Source: Venturia oleaginea
Lineage: Eukaryota; Ascomycota; Dothideomycetes; Venturiales; Venturiaceae
Length of the DNA stretch: 64,000 nt
Assembly: GCA_013176395.1 (NCBI GenBank)
Contig: JABMLP010000013.1
Span: 620,001 to 684,000 of the forward strand
Reading direction: 5' to 3'
Notes under the pieces: model-generated
Databases searched by the model: none
The model's input: only the letters and a program-made list of their open reading frames with translations
Told to the model about the DNA's origin: nothing
Shown: positions 34,184 through 45,013 of the stretch, piece by piece
Layout: every line of letters starts with the position of its first letter
Position numbering within the stretch: the first letter of the stretch is position 1
Made by a program: the position numbers and the translations under genes

Positions 34184-34896
34184 TTAGTCAAACTAAAAAT
34201 ACAGTCAGCTTCGTTCAGTCAATGGGAAGATAAGAAGTGCTTACAGGTGTCAAAAAGGACTCGGCCACGAATCTAGCCCTCGCGTTCAACTTCGAAAGGT
34301 CAGCAAGTGAATCCAGGGGAAAGGGTCATTGGGATGCCTACAAAAAGCTTCATTTCAGAAATCTCCTTGTCAACTTCCTCCATGAACTGAATGATGAAGT
34401 CGACCAGCTTGTGCTTCAACATCTCTTCGGTATGGTAGTTCGTGATGAGGAAAGAGATATCATAGCCCTGGTTGTGATGAGAAAATGATATTGTAAGTCA
34501 CGAGCAGGGGGGCTACCTTGATTGGTTTCCTCCGTAGAATAAAAAAAGCTTCGGCTCGTTGAGTGAGAAATCTCGTGAACTTGTGGACAAGAATCTGCTC
34601 AATCTCGTCGGCTTGCTTGATTTTGATGCTGATGCGAACGCTGTTGATACTCGGCTCGATGAAGACTTTCTCGTGGTCGTTCCGGGCCACCATCAGAGGA
34701 TTCAAAAGAACCTCGGGAGAGCTGGCAGCCTCGATCTCCGGCAAGTTATGTCTCTCGGATGCCTGCGAGGCAAAATTGGATAACGACAAGGCGGCTGTAA
34801 GCGATGATCGGACGCATTGGAGGTATGGCCTCAGGGATTGAGACTGGCCCGGTCAGTAATGGTAAGAATTGAAGAGGACATGTTTCTGCATACCAT
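34184..34896 (-). CDS. ARC19: Arp2/3 complex 20-kDa subunit ARPC4
   Basis: Core structural subunit of the seven-protein Arp2/3 complex that nucleates branched actin at cortical patches. The gene is split to an extreme degree: coding exons 34896-34894 (only ATG), 34843-34517, 34467-34342, 34289-34245 (45 nt) and 34192-34184 (TTT GAC TAA). Introns are 49-52 bp with donors GTATGC, GTAGCC, GTAGGC and GTAAGC. The product is 169 residues, the normal length. It reads [94 protein letters not shown] and [17 protein letters not shown], close to the family throughout. Confidence 0.96.
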
Positions 34897-35168
34897 CTTG
34901 TGGTTTCTATCAGTGCAGAGATGCTTCAGAAGGCACGAAACTGGGGTGGTTATGTTTGATTACGGCTGGTGTCCGGATGAAATGTAGTTGAATGCGGCGT
35001 CGTCGTTCCGCTTGGCAGTTGCAAGCGTGTCTGTGCGCGCCGTTGCCTCCAAACTCTACCCGCAGCATTCACGAATCTCCATCAGTCAACAGAGACGTGT
35101 TTGGATCTCTACCTCGCCACTTAGACTCTCCCACTCCCAAACTCATCTCTCCAACAATTATAGCCATC

Positions 35169-37456
35169 ATGGACTCCATACCAGGTACGACTTCAATATT
35201 CTTCTCCACATTGCACAACCACAGTCGTTTCAGCGATTCAGTCCCCTCCCACCTTTCCGGTGCTAACTTTCGTCTACACTCCTTGAGCTTCAACTCCATC
35301 TCATTCATTGTGTGGCAATATCAAGAACTCTCACTCACACATTCATAATAGTTATTGTCAAACACCAAGGCAAGAAATATGACGTCGAACTCGATCCCAG
35401 TACCACCGGCGAGACCTTCAAATTCCAACTCTACTCTCTCACCGGCGTGGAACCTGAGCGACAGAAGATTCTAGTAAAAGGCGGACAGCTGAAAGATGAG
35501 ACCGACCTCTCAAAATTGGGCGTCAAATCTGGCCACACATTCATGATGATGGGGACTCCATCTGGGGACAGCGCAGGAATGATTGCAAAACCGAAAGAAC
35601 CAATACGATTCCTGGAAGATATGACGGAAGCTGAAGCAGCTCAGTTGGATTCAGCAATACCAGCAGGTCTCCAAAATTTGGGCAACACCTGCTACCTGAA
35701 TTCGACGTTGCAAACACTAAGGGCGATACCGGAATTACAAGAAGAGCTCATGGCATACAGAGCAAGGTATGATAGAATTTCTACATAAATAGCACGGGTG
35801 GGCGCATATAAATTTGCTTCGGGGCTGTTGGAATCTGCGACTGCAGGGTTGTTGTAAGACTTCTGGTATTCGTTTGTTTAGTATCGAACGCCAAAATTTG
35901 ATTGGTATCGTACGAGGAATGATTGCCAGACGGTCTTGCCCACCTACGTCTCCAGAATCAATAATCGAGAATTCACGTCGCTCGCAACAGCAGGATCTAA
36001 CTCCATCCTCGGATTCAACTCTCTAGAATGGCACTGAATCCTCTGAAACAAAATGCTTGAAATCCTGCTCCCCTTTCCTTACTTCATTTATGATTGAAGT
36101 AGGCTGATTGAAACAGTAACGCAAGCGCTCCATCACCTTTCAGCTTTGCTGGATCTGCAGGGCTCGCAGGAGGATCTAATTCGGTCGATATTACCGGAAG
36201 TTTACGAGATCTTTTCAAGCAGATGTCCCAAACCCAAGAAGGCTTTCCGCCCATGATGTTTCTCAACACGTTACGACAGGTTTTTCCACAATTCGCGCAG
36301 AAATCAAGAGATGGACATGGCTGGGCCCAACAAGACGCAGAAGAGGCATGGTCTCAAATCATCTCACAACTCCGATCCAAGCTCAAGAAGCCTTCCAGCA
36401 CTGATGGTGGTAAATCGGAAGATTTCATCGATCAATACATGTCCGGAAAATTTGATACGGTGATGGAATGTGACGAACCTGCGGCTAAAGACGGAGGAGA
36501 GGAGCCCGTGAGAGGCCAGGACACTTTCTTCAAACTCAATTGCCACATCGCCGCGGAAACGAACCATTTGCGGGATGGGTTGATGGCCGGACTGAAGGAG
36601 CAGGTCGAGAAGAAGTCTGTAGTGCTAGATCGAGATGCGGTTTACACGAAGACATCCCGTATATCTCGTCTTCCAAAGTACCTACCTGTACACTTCATGC
36701 GCTTTGATTGGCGGCGGACAACGAACAAGAAGGCCAAGATCATGCGGAAAGTCGTATTTCCTCAAGAGCTGGACGTGATTGAGTTCTGCTCTGATGATCT
36801 CAAGAAGATGCTCATTCCTGTCCGCGACAAGATCCGCGAGATTAGGAAGGAGGAAGAGGACGTTGAGCGAGCCAAGAAGCGACAGAAGCGTATGAAGATG
36901 GGCGAGGAGAACGATCAAGACGTCGGCGTATCCAAGGACAAGAAGAAGGAAGTTAAAAAGGATGAAAAGAAACCAGAAGCAGCTGCCAGCGGTGATGTCG
37001 AGATGCCCGATATTGAGTTCAAGACCGATTCTCAAATTGAGGCTGAGCAGGCTGCCTCCATCCTTTCTGCAAAGAAAGAATTGCTAGCCCTTGTGGATCC
37101 CAAGCTGAAAGCCGATGTTGGAGGCAATCAAACAGGCTTGTATGAGTTGCGAGGTGTTATCACTCACCAAGGTGCCAGCGCGGACAGTGGACATTACACG
37201 GCCTTCATCAAGAAATCTGGAAAGAAGGATCCAGTCACTGGCAAGGTCAAGGAGGAAGATGGCAAGTGGTGGTGGTTCAACGACGAGAAGGTCTCCGAGG
37301 TGGAACTGGATCGTATCGAGACCTTGTCTGGTGGAGGTGAGCTTCTCGTGAATCATGTGCTGTTGCCTCGTCATACTAATATCATGCCCAGGACAAAGCC
37401 ACTCAGCGCTCATTCTTCTCTACCGAGCTGTTCCTCTTGCGAGTATCGACGAGTAA
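35169..37456 (+). CDS. UBP6: Ubiquitin C-terminal hydrolase UBP6/USP14 (proteasome-associated)
   Basis: Deubiquitinase that docks on the 26S proteasome base through an N-terminal ubiquitin-like domain and trims chains from substrates. Exons 35169-35184 (16 nt), 35352-35766, 36117-37336 and 37392-37456; 571 residues. The ubiquitin-like domain spans about residues 5-75 (VIVKHQGKKYDVELDP, QKILVKGG). The USP catalytic core has the Cys box GLQNLGNTCYLNSTLQTL and the His box GVITHQGASADSGHYTAF. A Lys/Glu-rich insert (residues about 365-410) separates parts of the fold, as in other fungal copies. The last exon gives GQSHSALILLYRAVPL, the typical end. Introns are 167, 350 and 55 bp; the middle one is unusually long but frame and sequence continue exactly (FKQMSQTQEG after SNASAPSPF). 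Confidence 0.95.
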
Positions 37457-38084
37457 AGAGGGGTAGCTTTCTCATAACTCACTTCTCAGGATCTATTCTT
37501 TTTGTCTTGATAGTGCATTTCATGCATAGCAGGCGGTAGAGTATAGTCATCAGCGGCTGGGTGTTTACGAATTCGTACGAAGATAGATAACGATAGGGAT
37601 GGGGTGTGTGATACTAATGCAGACCTGCACCAAATGATGACTTAATTGGGATCCGACTCGGGTTAGCAGTGTCGCGTTAGCATCAAGCTCGAATTTATTG
37701 AAGACAGCCTCACAACACTGCGTGCTACCATGGCCTCAAGTACAGCAGTGTTGACCACGAGCTTCACGGCCATTTTATCAGGCCAGATTGTGGCTAACAG
37801 GCTTGATTACGTGCAGGAGTTGATAGAGGTCGAAGATGAGATGATTTTACTTGTATCAATTTAAGTATACTCAATATTCCCACATTCTCCCCAAGACTCG
37901 TGTCTCGCAAGACCATTGACCACACGTCGGTGACGCGAAACGCGTCGAGTGGCAATCTATATCCTCTGTCGCTTCAGTTCTCCGCCCAACATTACCAAAC
38001 ATCGTGCTCACCTCACACGCCCATTGTCATCTGCTATGTCGAAAGCATTCCTGTTATTTGTATGAGTTTGTAATAGTATTGATC
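37457..38084. other. Intergenic between UBP6 and SCC1
   Basis: About 630 bases between two plus-strand genes, presumably the UBP6 3' flank and the SCC1 promoter. A CGCGAAACGCGTCG palindrome-like motif near 37934-37947 resembles an Mlu1-type (ACGCGT) G1/S box, which often precedes replication and cohesion genes in fungi. No other feature is seen. Confidence 0.45.
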
Positions 38085-40332
38085 ATGTTTTATAGTCACG
38101 AAGGCAAGCTCTTGGCCTTGGATCTCGACTGACCTTCAAAGCAACTGACTTAAAATAGTTCTCACTTCGCGCAAGTACGGTGTCGCAACTGTCTGGTGAG
38201 TGAAGCAGCAGATCTAGATGGCATACCACGCTGACCATTCTCCAAGGCTTGTCGCGACTCTCGGCCAGAAATCTAGTGCACGAAAGGTCAGCCGGAAGCA
38301 GATCCTCGATGTCAACGTCGTAAAGGCATGCGAGACCATCATTACTCCGGAGGCGCCCATGGCACTTCGTCTGCAGAGCAACTTACTGTACGTCTCTCGT
38401 ACTCGCCCTTGTACTCACTTCTGACCTTCAACAGCTACGGTGTCTCACGCGTGTACGATCAGCAATGTGGATACGTTCTGGCCGATGCGCAGGCAGCGCA
38501 GAATACCATACGCACTTTGCTCAAAGTCGTGCGCGCCGTGAACCTGGACTCTACAGACGGCAAGACGAGGTGAGCTCGAGACGCTGGAAGCTTTTCTCTC
38601 AGTTACTTACACACACGCGTCTAGGCCGGATACCTTGCTCCTCGAGGATGACCCTGCATTCTTCCCTGATGCTGCATTCATGCCGCCGCTCGATGACATC
38701 CTGCGATGCAGCCTCCCTCCAGTCTTCAATGAATCCCAGCTCACAAACTCATTGTCCTTTGGTGGCACTCCAAGTCCTGATGGCAATCTCATACTTCCTT
38801 CTTCGCAATCCGCGAGCTTGGGAGGCTTCATGCTCCCAGGTGCAGATAGTGTCAGTGGTGCTCCACGACCAAGCAGTCTCTTCGCGCGCGAGGATGAACC
38901 GGTGCTTGGTCTGGATTTCGACATAGGCCTCAACTTTGATGCTGATGGCGAATTACAAGAAGGCCCTGCCTTGGGAGCAGCCCAGCAGACTTCTATGCGT
39001 GGACTTTTGCCTAGTGATGGCAATGCCAGTGTGCGCGTTCGAGAAGAGCATGCCGTTGGACCAGCTGGTGCCGGCTTTCAAGTATGTTTCAACCATGCAT
39101 CGGGTGTTGCGCGTATGGCTAACACAGAATAGGGAGACGATGCCATGGATGGATGGCAGCATATCGATGATGGCTACGATCTACCTCCAGCAGCAGCAGC
39201 AGGAGATCCATCCTCAGACCATTACCGTCGTCGTTCAGCTTCTGTTCTGGAGAGCTCCGACACGGCAGCTGCCCCTCAGCGTCGCAGACGCGATCCCAAA
39301 GTCATCAATACGGACTCAAAGATCGAGCTGCGCAGCCGAGAGCTCCTAGCAATGAATAACGATTACCTCGTCAACATGACCAATGATCTGGCTCGAAACC
39401 ATGCACTGCGAACTTCGCAGCAAGCAAAGAAGAACGCTGGTTACTGGCTCCTCGGACGAGGTCTTGGAGACGTGGGTTCAGGTCTCGGCCACGCAAAGAC
39501 TAAAGGTCCACTGGCAGACATGTTCTCTGGCCCATCGCTATACCAATGGATCACCGGCACTCAGCCCGAAATAGCGGGCCAAAAGCGCGAAAGCGACCCA
39601 GAAGATACCACGGACTCCGAACGCCAAAAGCGTCGACGACTTGACGGAGAAGATCAAGTTGGTCGAGGTGAGCCAGCAGATGTAGGAATGATGGACGAGG
39701 GTTACGTCTTCCAAGGCGAAGACACAGAATTAGCTCGTGACCAGCCCTCAGCTATCGAGGATATCCACTCCGCCATGCCTTGGAACATCCTCTCATCCAT
39801 CCGTGGCTCATCCATCAATAGAGCTCAATCAGGAGTCCCAGGTTCCGCCGCCGGATCGCTCAGCCGTCGCGGCAGCCGTATGGTCAGCGCATCACCTCTT
39901 ATTGGTCGTGGCCGCCCAACCACTCTCGAAACTCTAGGCGGCCAAGATCCCACCAGCGACGCCGCTCTCCTCCACTCCTTGGGCGCAGGCGATTTCCTCG
40001 GCGAAGATTTCGAGCGCTATGGTCCTGGTGCTGGTGTCGATACACAAACCGCTGCTCAGAGTTCGTGGCAGAAAGCTGTGTTGGACAAGGAGAGCAACAA
40101 CTTTTACGATTTCATCGAGAGTGCTATTGAGAGACGAGGACTTGATCTTCCTGGTGACATTGTGGTTGAGGAGATGGGATTTGAAGAGCTGTTGAGACCA
40201 GAGGAGAACTCGGTTATTGTTGCTGCTCAGGGATTGCTTCATGTTCTTACGCTTGCTACGAAGAATTTGATTCGGGTGAAGCAGGAGGTGCAGTATGGGG
40301 ATATTCGGATGAGTTTGATGGAGAGTATGTGA
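38085..40332 (+). CDS. SCC1: Cohesin kleisin subunit SCC1/RAD21
   Basis: Kleisin that closes the SMC1-SMC3 ring in sister-chromatid cohesion. Six exons: 38085-38103, 38159-38195, 38247-38387, 38435-38569, 38625-39081, 39133-40332; 662 residues. The N-terminal kleisin domain reads MFYSHEVLTSRKYGVATVWL, then VATLGQKSSARKVSRKQILDV, TPEAPMALRLQSNLLYGVSR and QQCGYVLADAQAAQNTIRTLLK. An acidic middle follows, where separase sites would lie (not assigned). The C-terminal winged helix ends LLHVLTLATKNLIRVKQEVQ, binding the SMC1 head. The first intron has a GC donor (GAAG|GCAAGC, 38104-38158) with acceptor AAAATAG; all other donors are GT. Rec8, the meiotic paralogue, is less likely because the N-terminus matches mitotic RAD21 closely. 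Confidence 0.94.
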
Positions 40333-40632
40333 GAGTTTTTTCTTCTTCTTCTTATTTATGTGCGAAGTTATGAGCGCAAGGGTCTTCGAGCTCGAGGGTT
40401 TTCGAGTACGAAGTAAAGACTTTCTACGGGTAAAATGTGGGGGATATGGTGGCACTTTGAGGTTTCGAGAGATTTGCCATTCGGCTTGTTATTTATTCTG
40501 CGATCTGGTGTTCTAGTATGCCATTGCTGATTCATGTGGGACGCGATGATTTGTTATTTGTTCGGTGCAAATTGGAGTTGATGGTGGGATATGGGGAGCT
40601 GTATTGATTTAAATGATAGAAGGTAGCTCGTT

Positions 40633-41515
40633 TGCTGTACTGCTTTGAGGCTCTGGGCAAACCAAAGGACACTTACTGGATGCGCTCACAACTTGGTGCT
40701 GGACCAACTTCTTGCTCTCTTGCTGACGGTGTCTCGCCAAATGGTCTCGCCGCAGCTCTCTACGATGGTGCGGACGAGAACACCGTGCCAAATTCCAACC
40801 CCACGATCACCACGGTCCAAGTTGAGACCTGCCTAACGATGATCTCTCTCAGCAAGAGCCTTTATTTGCTCTAGACTCTACTCCAGTCGGCACTCTCATT
40901 ACTCAGCAGCTCGACTTCGTCATCACTAACAACGGCACAGACTTTCCGTGGCGATTTATCCGAGTCTCTTCTTCTAGAATCCCAGTCTGGTACTCTCGAG
41001 CCAAAGCCAGAATGGAACGTGTTCGCAATGGCCTCAAGCGGCACGATCCGAATTGTCATGTATAACCACTTCCCTCAAGCATCGCACCCTATGGTAAGCC
41101 CTCGTCCCGTCTCTAAACATACTCACACCTTTCTAAAAACTCCTAGCATCTCCACGGCCACGATTTCCAGATCCTCGCCGAGGGTTCCAGAACATGGGAT
41201 GGCGTCATTACAAACTCCAAGAACCCAGCCCGTCGTGACACCCAAATCTTGATGCAGGCGACGCTCCCAGCATCCGGGCCTCCAATCCCATCCTACGTCG
41301 TCATCCAATTCGAGGCTGATAACCCCGGTGTCTGGCCCCTCCATTGTCACGTCGCATGGCATGTGAGCGCTGCTCTGTATGTCAATATCCTTGAAAGGCC
41401 GGCCGACATCAAGACGTATAATATCCCATCTGGTATTCCCGAGACGTGCAAGATTGGGGTGTCTTTACTAGTACGAATGTTGTTAACCAGATTGATTCTG
41501 GGTTGTAAATAGTTC
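40633..41515 (+). pseudogene. 5'-truncated multicopper oxidase (laccase-like) fragment
   Basis: Only the last third of a laccase-type enzyme is present. WMRSQLGAG and a segment with NGLAAALYDGADENT resemble the end of cupredoxin domain 2. Domain 3 parts follow in changing frames: TLITQQLDFVITNNG, GTIRIVMYNHFPQASHPM, then (after what may be a 50-bp intron near 41093-41146) HLHGHDFQILAEG and WPLHCHVAWHVSAAL with the copper-ligand HCHxxWH cluster. The N-terminal domains with the first HxH pairs are missing, and frames shift in between. Pogo copy B is inserted about 110 bases downstream. It is a decayed gene relic. Confidence 0.7.
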
Positions 41516-41626
41516 GCGGAAATGATGGTGATATAACAAATGGGGAGGCGGGGGTCTGTTGTAATGTAATTCTTGGACGCGATGTGCTGGGAGGCTGTCG
41601 CTGATTCATATTTGTTGTATAACTTA

Positions 41627-42492
41627 ACGTATTCGATCACCCAACCCGTCAGATCACCCAAGCGGTCAAAATTTACCAAGACCCCAACTACTCTTCTTAT
41701 TCTACTATGTCTCAACAACGTAATGAGTTACTACTCCAACACGAAGGGAGAATTCAGCTTGACGCGCATACAAAGGCGCGGCAGGTGGGGGTGTATAGGC
41801 TGCTTATTCTGGACGGCCATGAGAGCCATCTCAGCCAGGATTTCAAGGACTACTGCCTCGAAAATAAGATCCTAACCCTCTGCATGCCATCGCACTCGTC
41901 GCATATACTCCAGCCCCTTGATGTGGTCTGCTTCTCGCCGTTGAAGCGCAAGTACTCCCAACGCGTCTACCATATCAACAAGGAAGGCTTTCTCCCTGCC
42001 TTCAAAGACGCGTTTTTCGACGTATTTACAAAAGAGAACTGTCAAAAGGCCTTTGAGGCAGTAGGGCTGGTCCCTATCGACGCGCAGGTGGTGTTGGATC
42101 GCCTTGAAGTACGGCTACGTACCCCGCCAGAACCCCGTCTCCCAGAAACGCCGTGGAAGTCAAAGACTCCAAGCAATACTCATGAATTTGGATCCCAATC
42201 CAAGCGTCTGTAGCGCCTCAGGGATCGAAGAAGGCTCGTGGTAGTGGTGATCAAGAAACAGCCCGACCAACTCAACGGCGCTGTGGGAACTGCGGCGCAA
42301 CTGGGCATAAGGCGCGAACTTGTAAAAAAGATATCGAGATATCTTCTGAATCAGATAGCAGCACGACGGACTTGGAATCTATTGTTAATAGCGATGAAAT
42401 TGAAGAGTCGTAGTATAAGATGGTCGTGCCAAGAAATTGGACCGGTTGGATGACGGGTTGGGTGATCTGACGGGTTGGGTGATCGAATACGT
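41627..42492 (+). mobile_element. Pogo-like internally deleted derivative, 866 bp (copy B)
   Basis: Same length, ends and content as copy A, in the opposite orientation. TA duplications flank both sides exactly (41625-41626 and 42493-42494). Terminal units GATCACCCAACCCGTCA are present in tandem at each end inside the outer ACGTATTC. Since the pair share the same two deletions, they must come from one deleted parent that was moved or copied as such. Confidence 0.94.
41707..42213 (+). pseudogene. Deleted pogo transposase frame, 168 codons (copy B)
   Basis: Identical in translation to the frame in copy A: an N-terminal stub MSQQRNELLLQHEGRIQL joined to the DDE_1 core after the first catalytic Asp, ending at FGSQSKRL. 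The zinc-knuckle segment follows out of frame at about 42240-42412. It could not catalyse transposition alone. Confidence 0.9.
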
Positions 42493-42655
42493 TAGCTTTT
42501 ATCTTATATGATCGTACTTCACAAACTACGCAGGTAAAGGGACAACTATTACGCGTGGCTATATTTAAGAGGAAACTTATAAAGTAAGTCTTCTATTATA
42601 TCTACTTAGTACATGGAAACTAGTATACTTTCTTCTCAACTAAGATTTAGTATTA

Positions 42656-44505
42656 ACGTATTCCACCATCGAGCGGGTCATCCCATCGAGCGGGTCAAAA
42701 AGGCTTGGCACGACCAACTCATGTTACGACTCTTCAATTTTATCGCTATCAACAATAGATTCTAAGTCCGTCGTGCTGCTATCTGATTCAGAAGATATCT
42801 TGATATCTTTTTTACAAGTTCGCGCATTATGCCCAGCTGCGCCGCAGTTCCTACAGCGCCGTTGAATTGGTCGGGCTGTTTCTTGACCACCACTACCACG
42901 AGCCTTCTTTGATCCCTGAGGCGCTATAGACGCCTCTGCAGCTACCTGCGCTGCTGCAGTCCCATACTCAATAGTACCACCTTGCTGGATCCACTTCCTT
43001 TTGCGCGATTTTCGGTTCGTTGTTACTGCTAATTGCTCTTCAAGCTCGCGGTTACGCGCAACAAGCAGAGCGTTTTGGTGTAGCATCAATTCAGCGCCCT
43101 TAACAAGCTGGGAAAAGCCTGCCTGCGCAGTAACTGGTGACCGAGTAAAAGACTCGCTTACGAGCTTGGATTGGGATCCAAATTCATAAGTATTACTTGG
43201 AGTCTTGGACTGCCACGGCGTTTCTGGGAGATGGGTTTCTGGCGGGGTTCGTAGCCGTACTTCAAGGCGATCCAACACCACCTGCGCGTCAATAGGGACT
43301 AGCCCTACTGCCTCAAAAGCCTTTCGACAGTTCTCTTTCGTAAACACGTCGAAAAACGCGTCTTTGAAGGCAGGGAGAAAGCCTTCCTTGTTGATATGGT
43401 ACACGCGTCGGCGTGCCAAGTCCCGGACGCGTTGGGAGTACTTGCGCTTCAACGGCGAGAAGCAGACCACGTCAAGGGGCTGGAGTATATGCGACGAGTG
43501 CGATGGCATGCAGAGGGTTATAATCTTGTTTTCGAGGCAGTAGTCCTTGAAATCCTGGCTGAGATGGCTCTCATGGCCGTCCAAAATAAGCAGCCTGTAT
43601 ACCCCCACCTGCCGCGCCTATGTATACGCGTTAAAGTGCTTCAACCACTCAAGACCAAGCGCATTATTTGTCCAGCCGTTCTCAGAGACCGAGAGCTTCC
43701 AATTCCGTGGTATATCTGCCTCCTTATACCACGCAGAGATGTGAACGCGTCCTTTGTAGATAATGAATGGCGGGGTCGCATACCCGGCGGCGCAGATGCT
43801 CTGGATAACTGTAACCCACTCGCGATTGCCTAGCTGGATCAAATTAGGCAGTTTACGTCTTTCAGAAGCTGTGACGACCTTCATTGACCCAATAACGCCC
43901 ATCTGGAAGCCAATCTCGTCAAAGTTGTTGCGTATTCTCGTCGTGGATGCCGTACTTGGCTTTAGTATCTGCAACGAGCTTGAACCACGCGCCGATAATC
44001 TCTGGGTCTTCCTGTAGTATCCTCTGCCTATCCTTGGCTCGATTGAAGACCATCTTGAGCTCATCTGAGCGCGTTATGAACCTCTCAGCCCAGTTTTTCC
44101 CTACTGGCTCTCCACCGCGTACACCCAGTAGTTTATCCGCCATATCTGCTACCTCACACAGCCGGGGCGCGAATCCTCGCGAATCGAGGTCGAGGATGTA
44201 TTGGACAATTGTCTGCTCTTCAGTCGTAGTGAGCTTGTGTCGGGCGTTGCGAGTATCTAGGCGATACGTAATTCCGTTATATCGCCTAGTTAATGTTGAA
44301 GGAGGTATATCAAACGCCTCAGCAGCGCGCCGGAGGCTTCGGAATTAGTGGGTATTGTAGGCAGAAAGGGCAAGCTGGATTCTGCCTTCTCTGTTAGATG
44401 ATTGCGCGTTTTGTTGTTGAGACATATTGTGTTGATAAGGGAGCAGCTGGTCTTGGCATAAACTGACCCGCTCGATGGGTTGACCCACTCGATGGTGGAA
44501 TACGT
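42656..44505 (-). mobile_element. Full-length Fot1/pogo-like transposon, 1850 bp (copy C)
   Basis: The most complete copy in the window. Ends are ACGTATTCCA plus two tandem CCATCGAGCGGGTCA units, with TA duplications at 42654-42655 and 44506-44507. Inner TIR segments CTTGGCACGACCA (3' side) and GCCAAGACC (5' side) are shared with copies A/B. The transposase gene fills most of the element. The unit sequence is unlike that of A/B (GATCACCCAACCCGTCA) or D/E (CCACCGAGCCGGCCAC). Confidence 0.93.
42724..44425 (-). pseudogene. Pogo-like transposase with two stops and a frameshift (copy C)
   Basis: The start at 44425 gives MSQQQNAQSSNREGRIQLAL. A TAA at 44347-44345 replaces a Gln codon expected from related copies (C-to-T type change). 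The frame resumes FRSLRRAAEAFDIPPSTLTR, RYNG, KLTTTEEQ, GKNWAERF, and then a one-base insertion near 43925 shifts into NNFDEIGFQMGVIGSMK. TAG at 43620-43618 interrupts before ARQVG. The last part, 43608-42724, is an open 294-codon frame with LILDGHESH, SSHILQPLD, the linker and a zinc knuckle CRNCGAAGHNARTC. All three catalytic acidic residues are present, so inactivation is by stops, not by loss of the core. Confidence 0.92.
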
Positions 44506-44507
44506 TA

Positions 44508-44760
44508 TACTTTACTTATCACGTACAGGGAGATCAGTTGGACGCCGAGCTCCTTTTCCATAGCTGCACGAGGTGTTCTCTTGTAGGCTCCTATAACCAT
44601 TCGAAGGCACTGTCTCTGGACTTTCTCTAGGCGAGCTGAAAGTGATGCTCTGATGGCGCCGCCGCCTTGGCCAATGTTAGCCTCTATCCTTGTAGATAGT
44701 GCCACAAAGGTAGCGAGTCTTTGCTCTGTTTAGCCTGGCCTCTATCCTTGGAGGATGAGC
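44508..44760 (-). pseudogene. Fragment of a LINE-type (non-LTR) retrotransposon
   Basis: The minus-strand frame at 44705-44505 reads ARLEKVQRQCLRMVIGAYK and RTPRAAMEKELGVQ, typical of the stretch after the reverse transcriptase in fungal non-LTR elements (QxxxLRxxxGAYKxTP...LExELG). It begins upstream near 44760 and ends exactly at the TA next to pogo copy C, so the element either landed in the relic or beside its broken end. No other part of the LINE is seen across the insertion. Confidence 0.6.
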
Positions 44761-45013
44761 TAACACGTACTAAGCACCTGTCAATTGGGATGCAGTAGAC
44801 CCGCTAGCCGGGTGGTTCGAATACCGTAATGAGTATTCAACCCTTACCCCAATGGCGTTTGATATACTCTCTACTCCAGGCATGTCAGCGGAGGTGAGCG
44901 TATCTTTTCGAACTCAGGCAGGCTAATTACATACTCTAGCAATGGCTTATTACCAAATGTAGTTGAAGAGGCTTCAATTGAACATTATGGGCTTAGAAAC
45001 GAATTCTCAACTA
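44761..45013. other. Spacer between LINE fragment and pogo copy F
   Basis: About 250 bases with no gene. A small GGTTCGAATACC palindrome near 44815 looks like a tRNA T-loop at first sight but has no matching arms. Confidence 0.5.

Noticed and set aside
44780..44850. tRNA-like T-loop GGTTCGAATACC
   Set aside because: It is a palindrome; no acceptor, D or anticodon arms fit around it.
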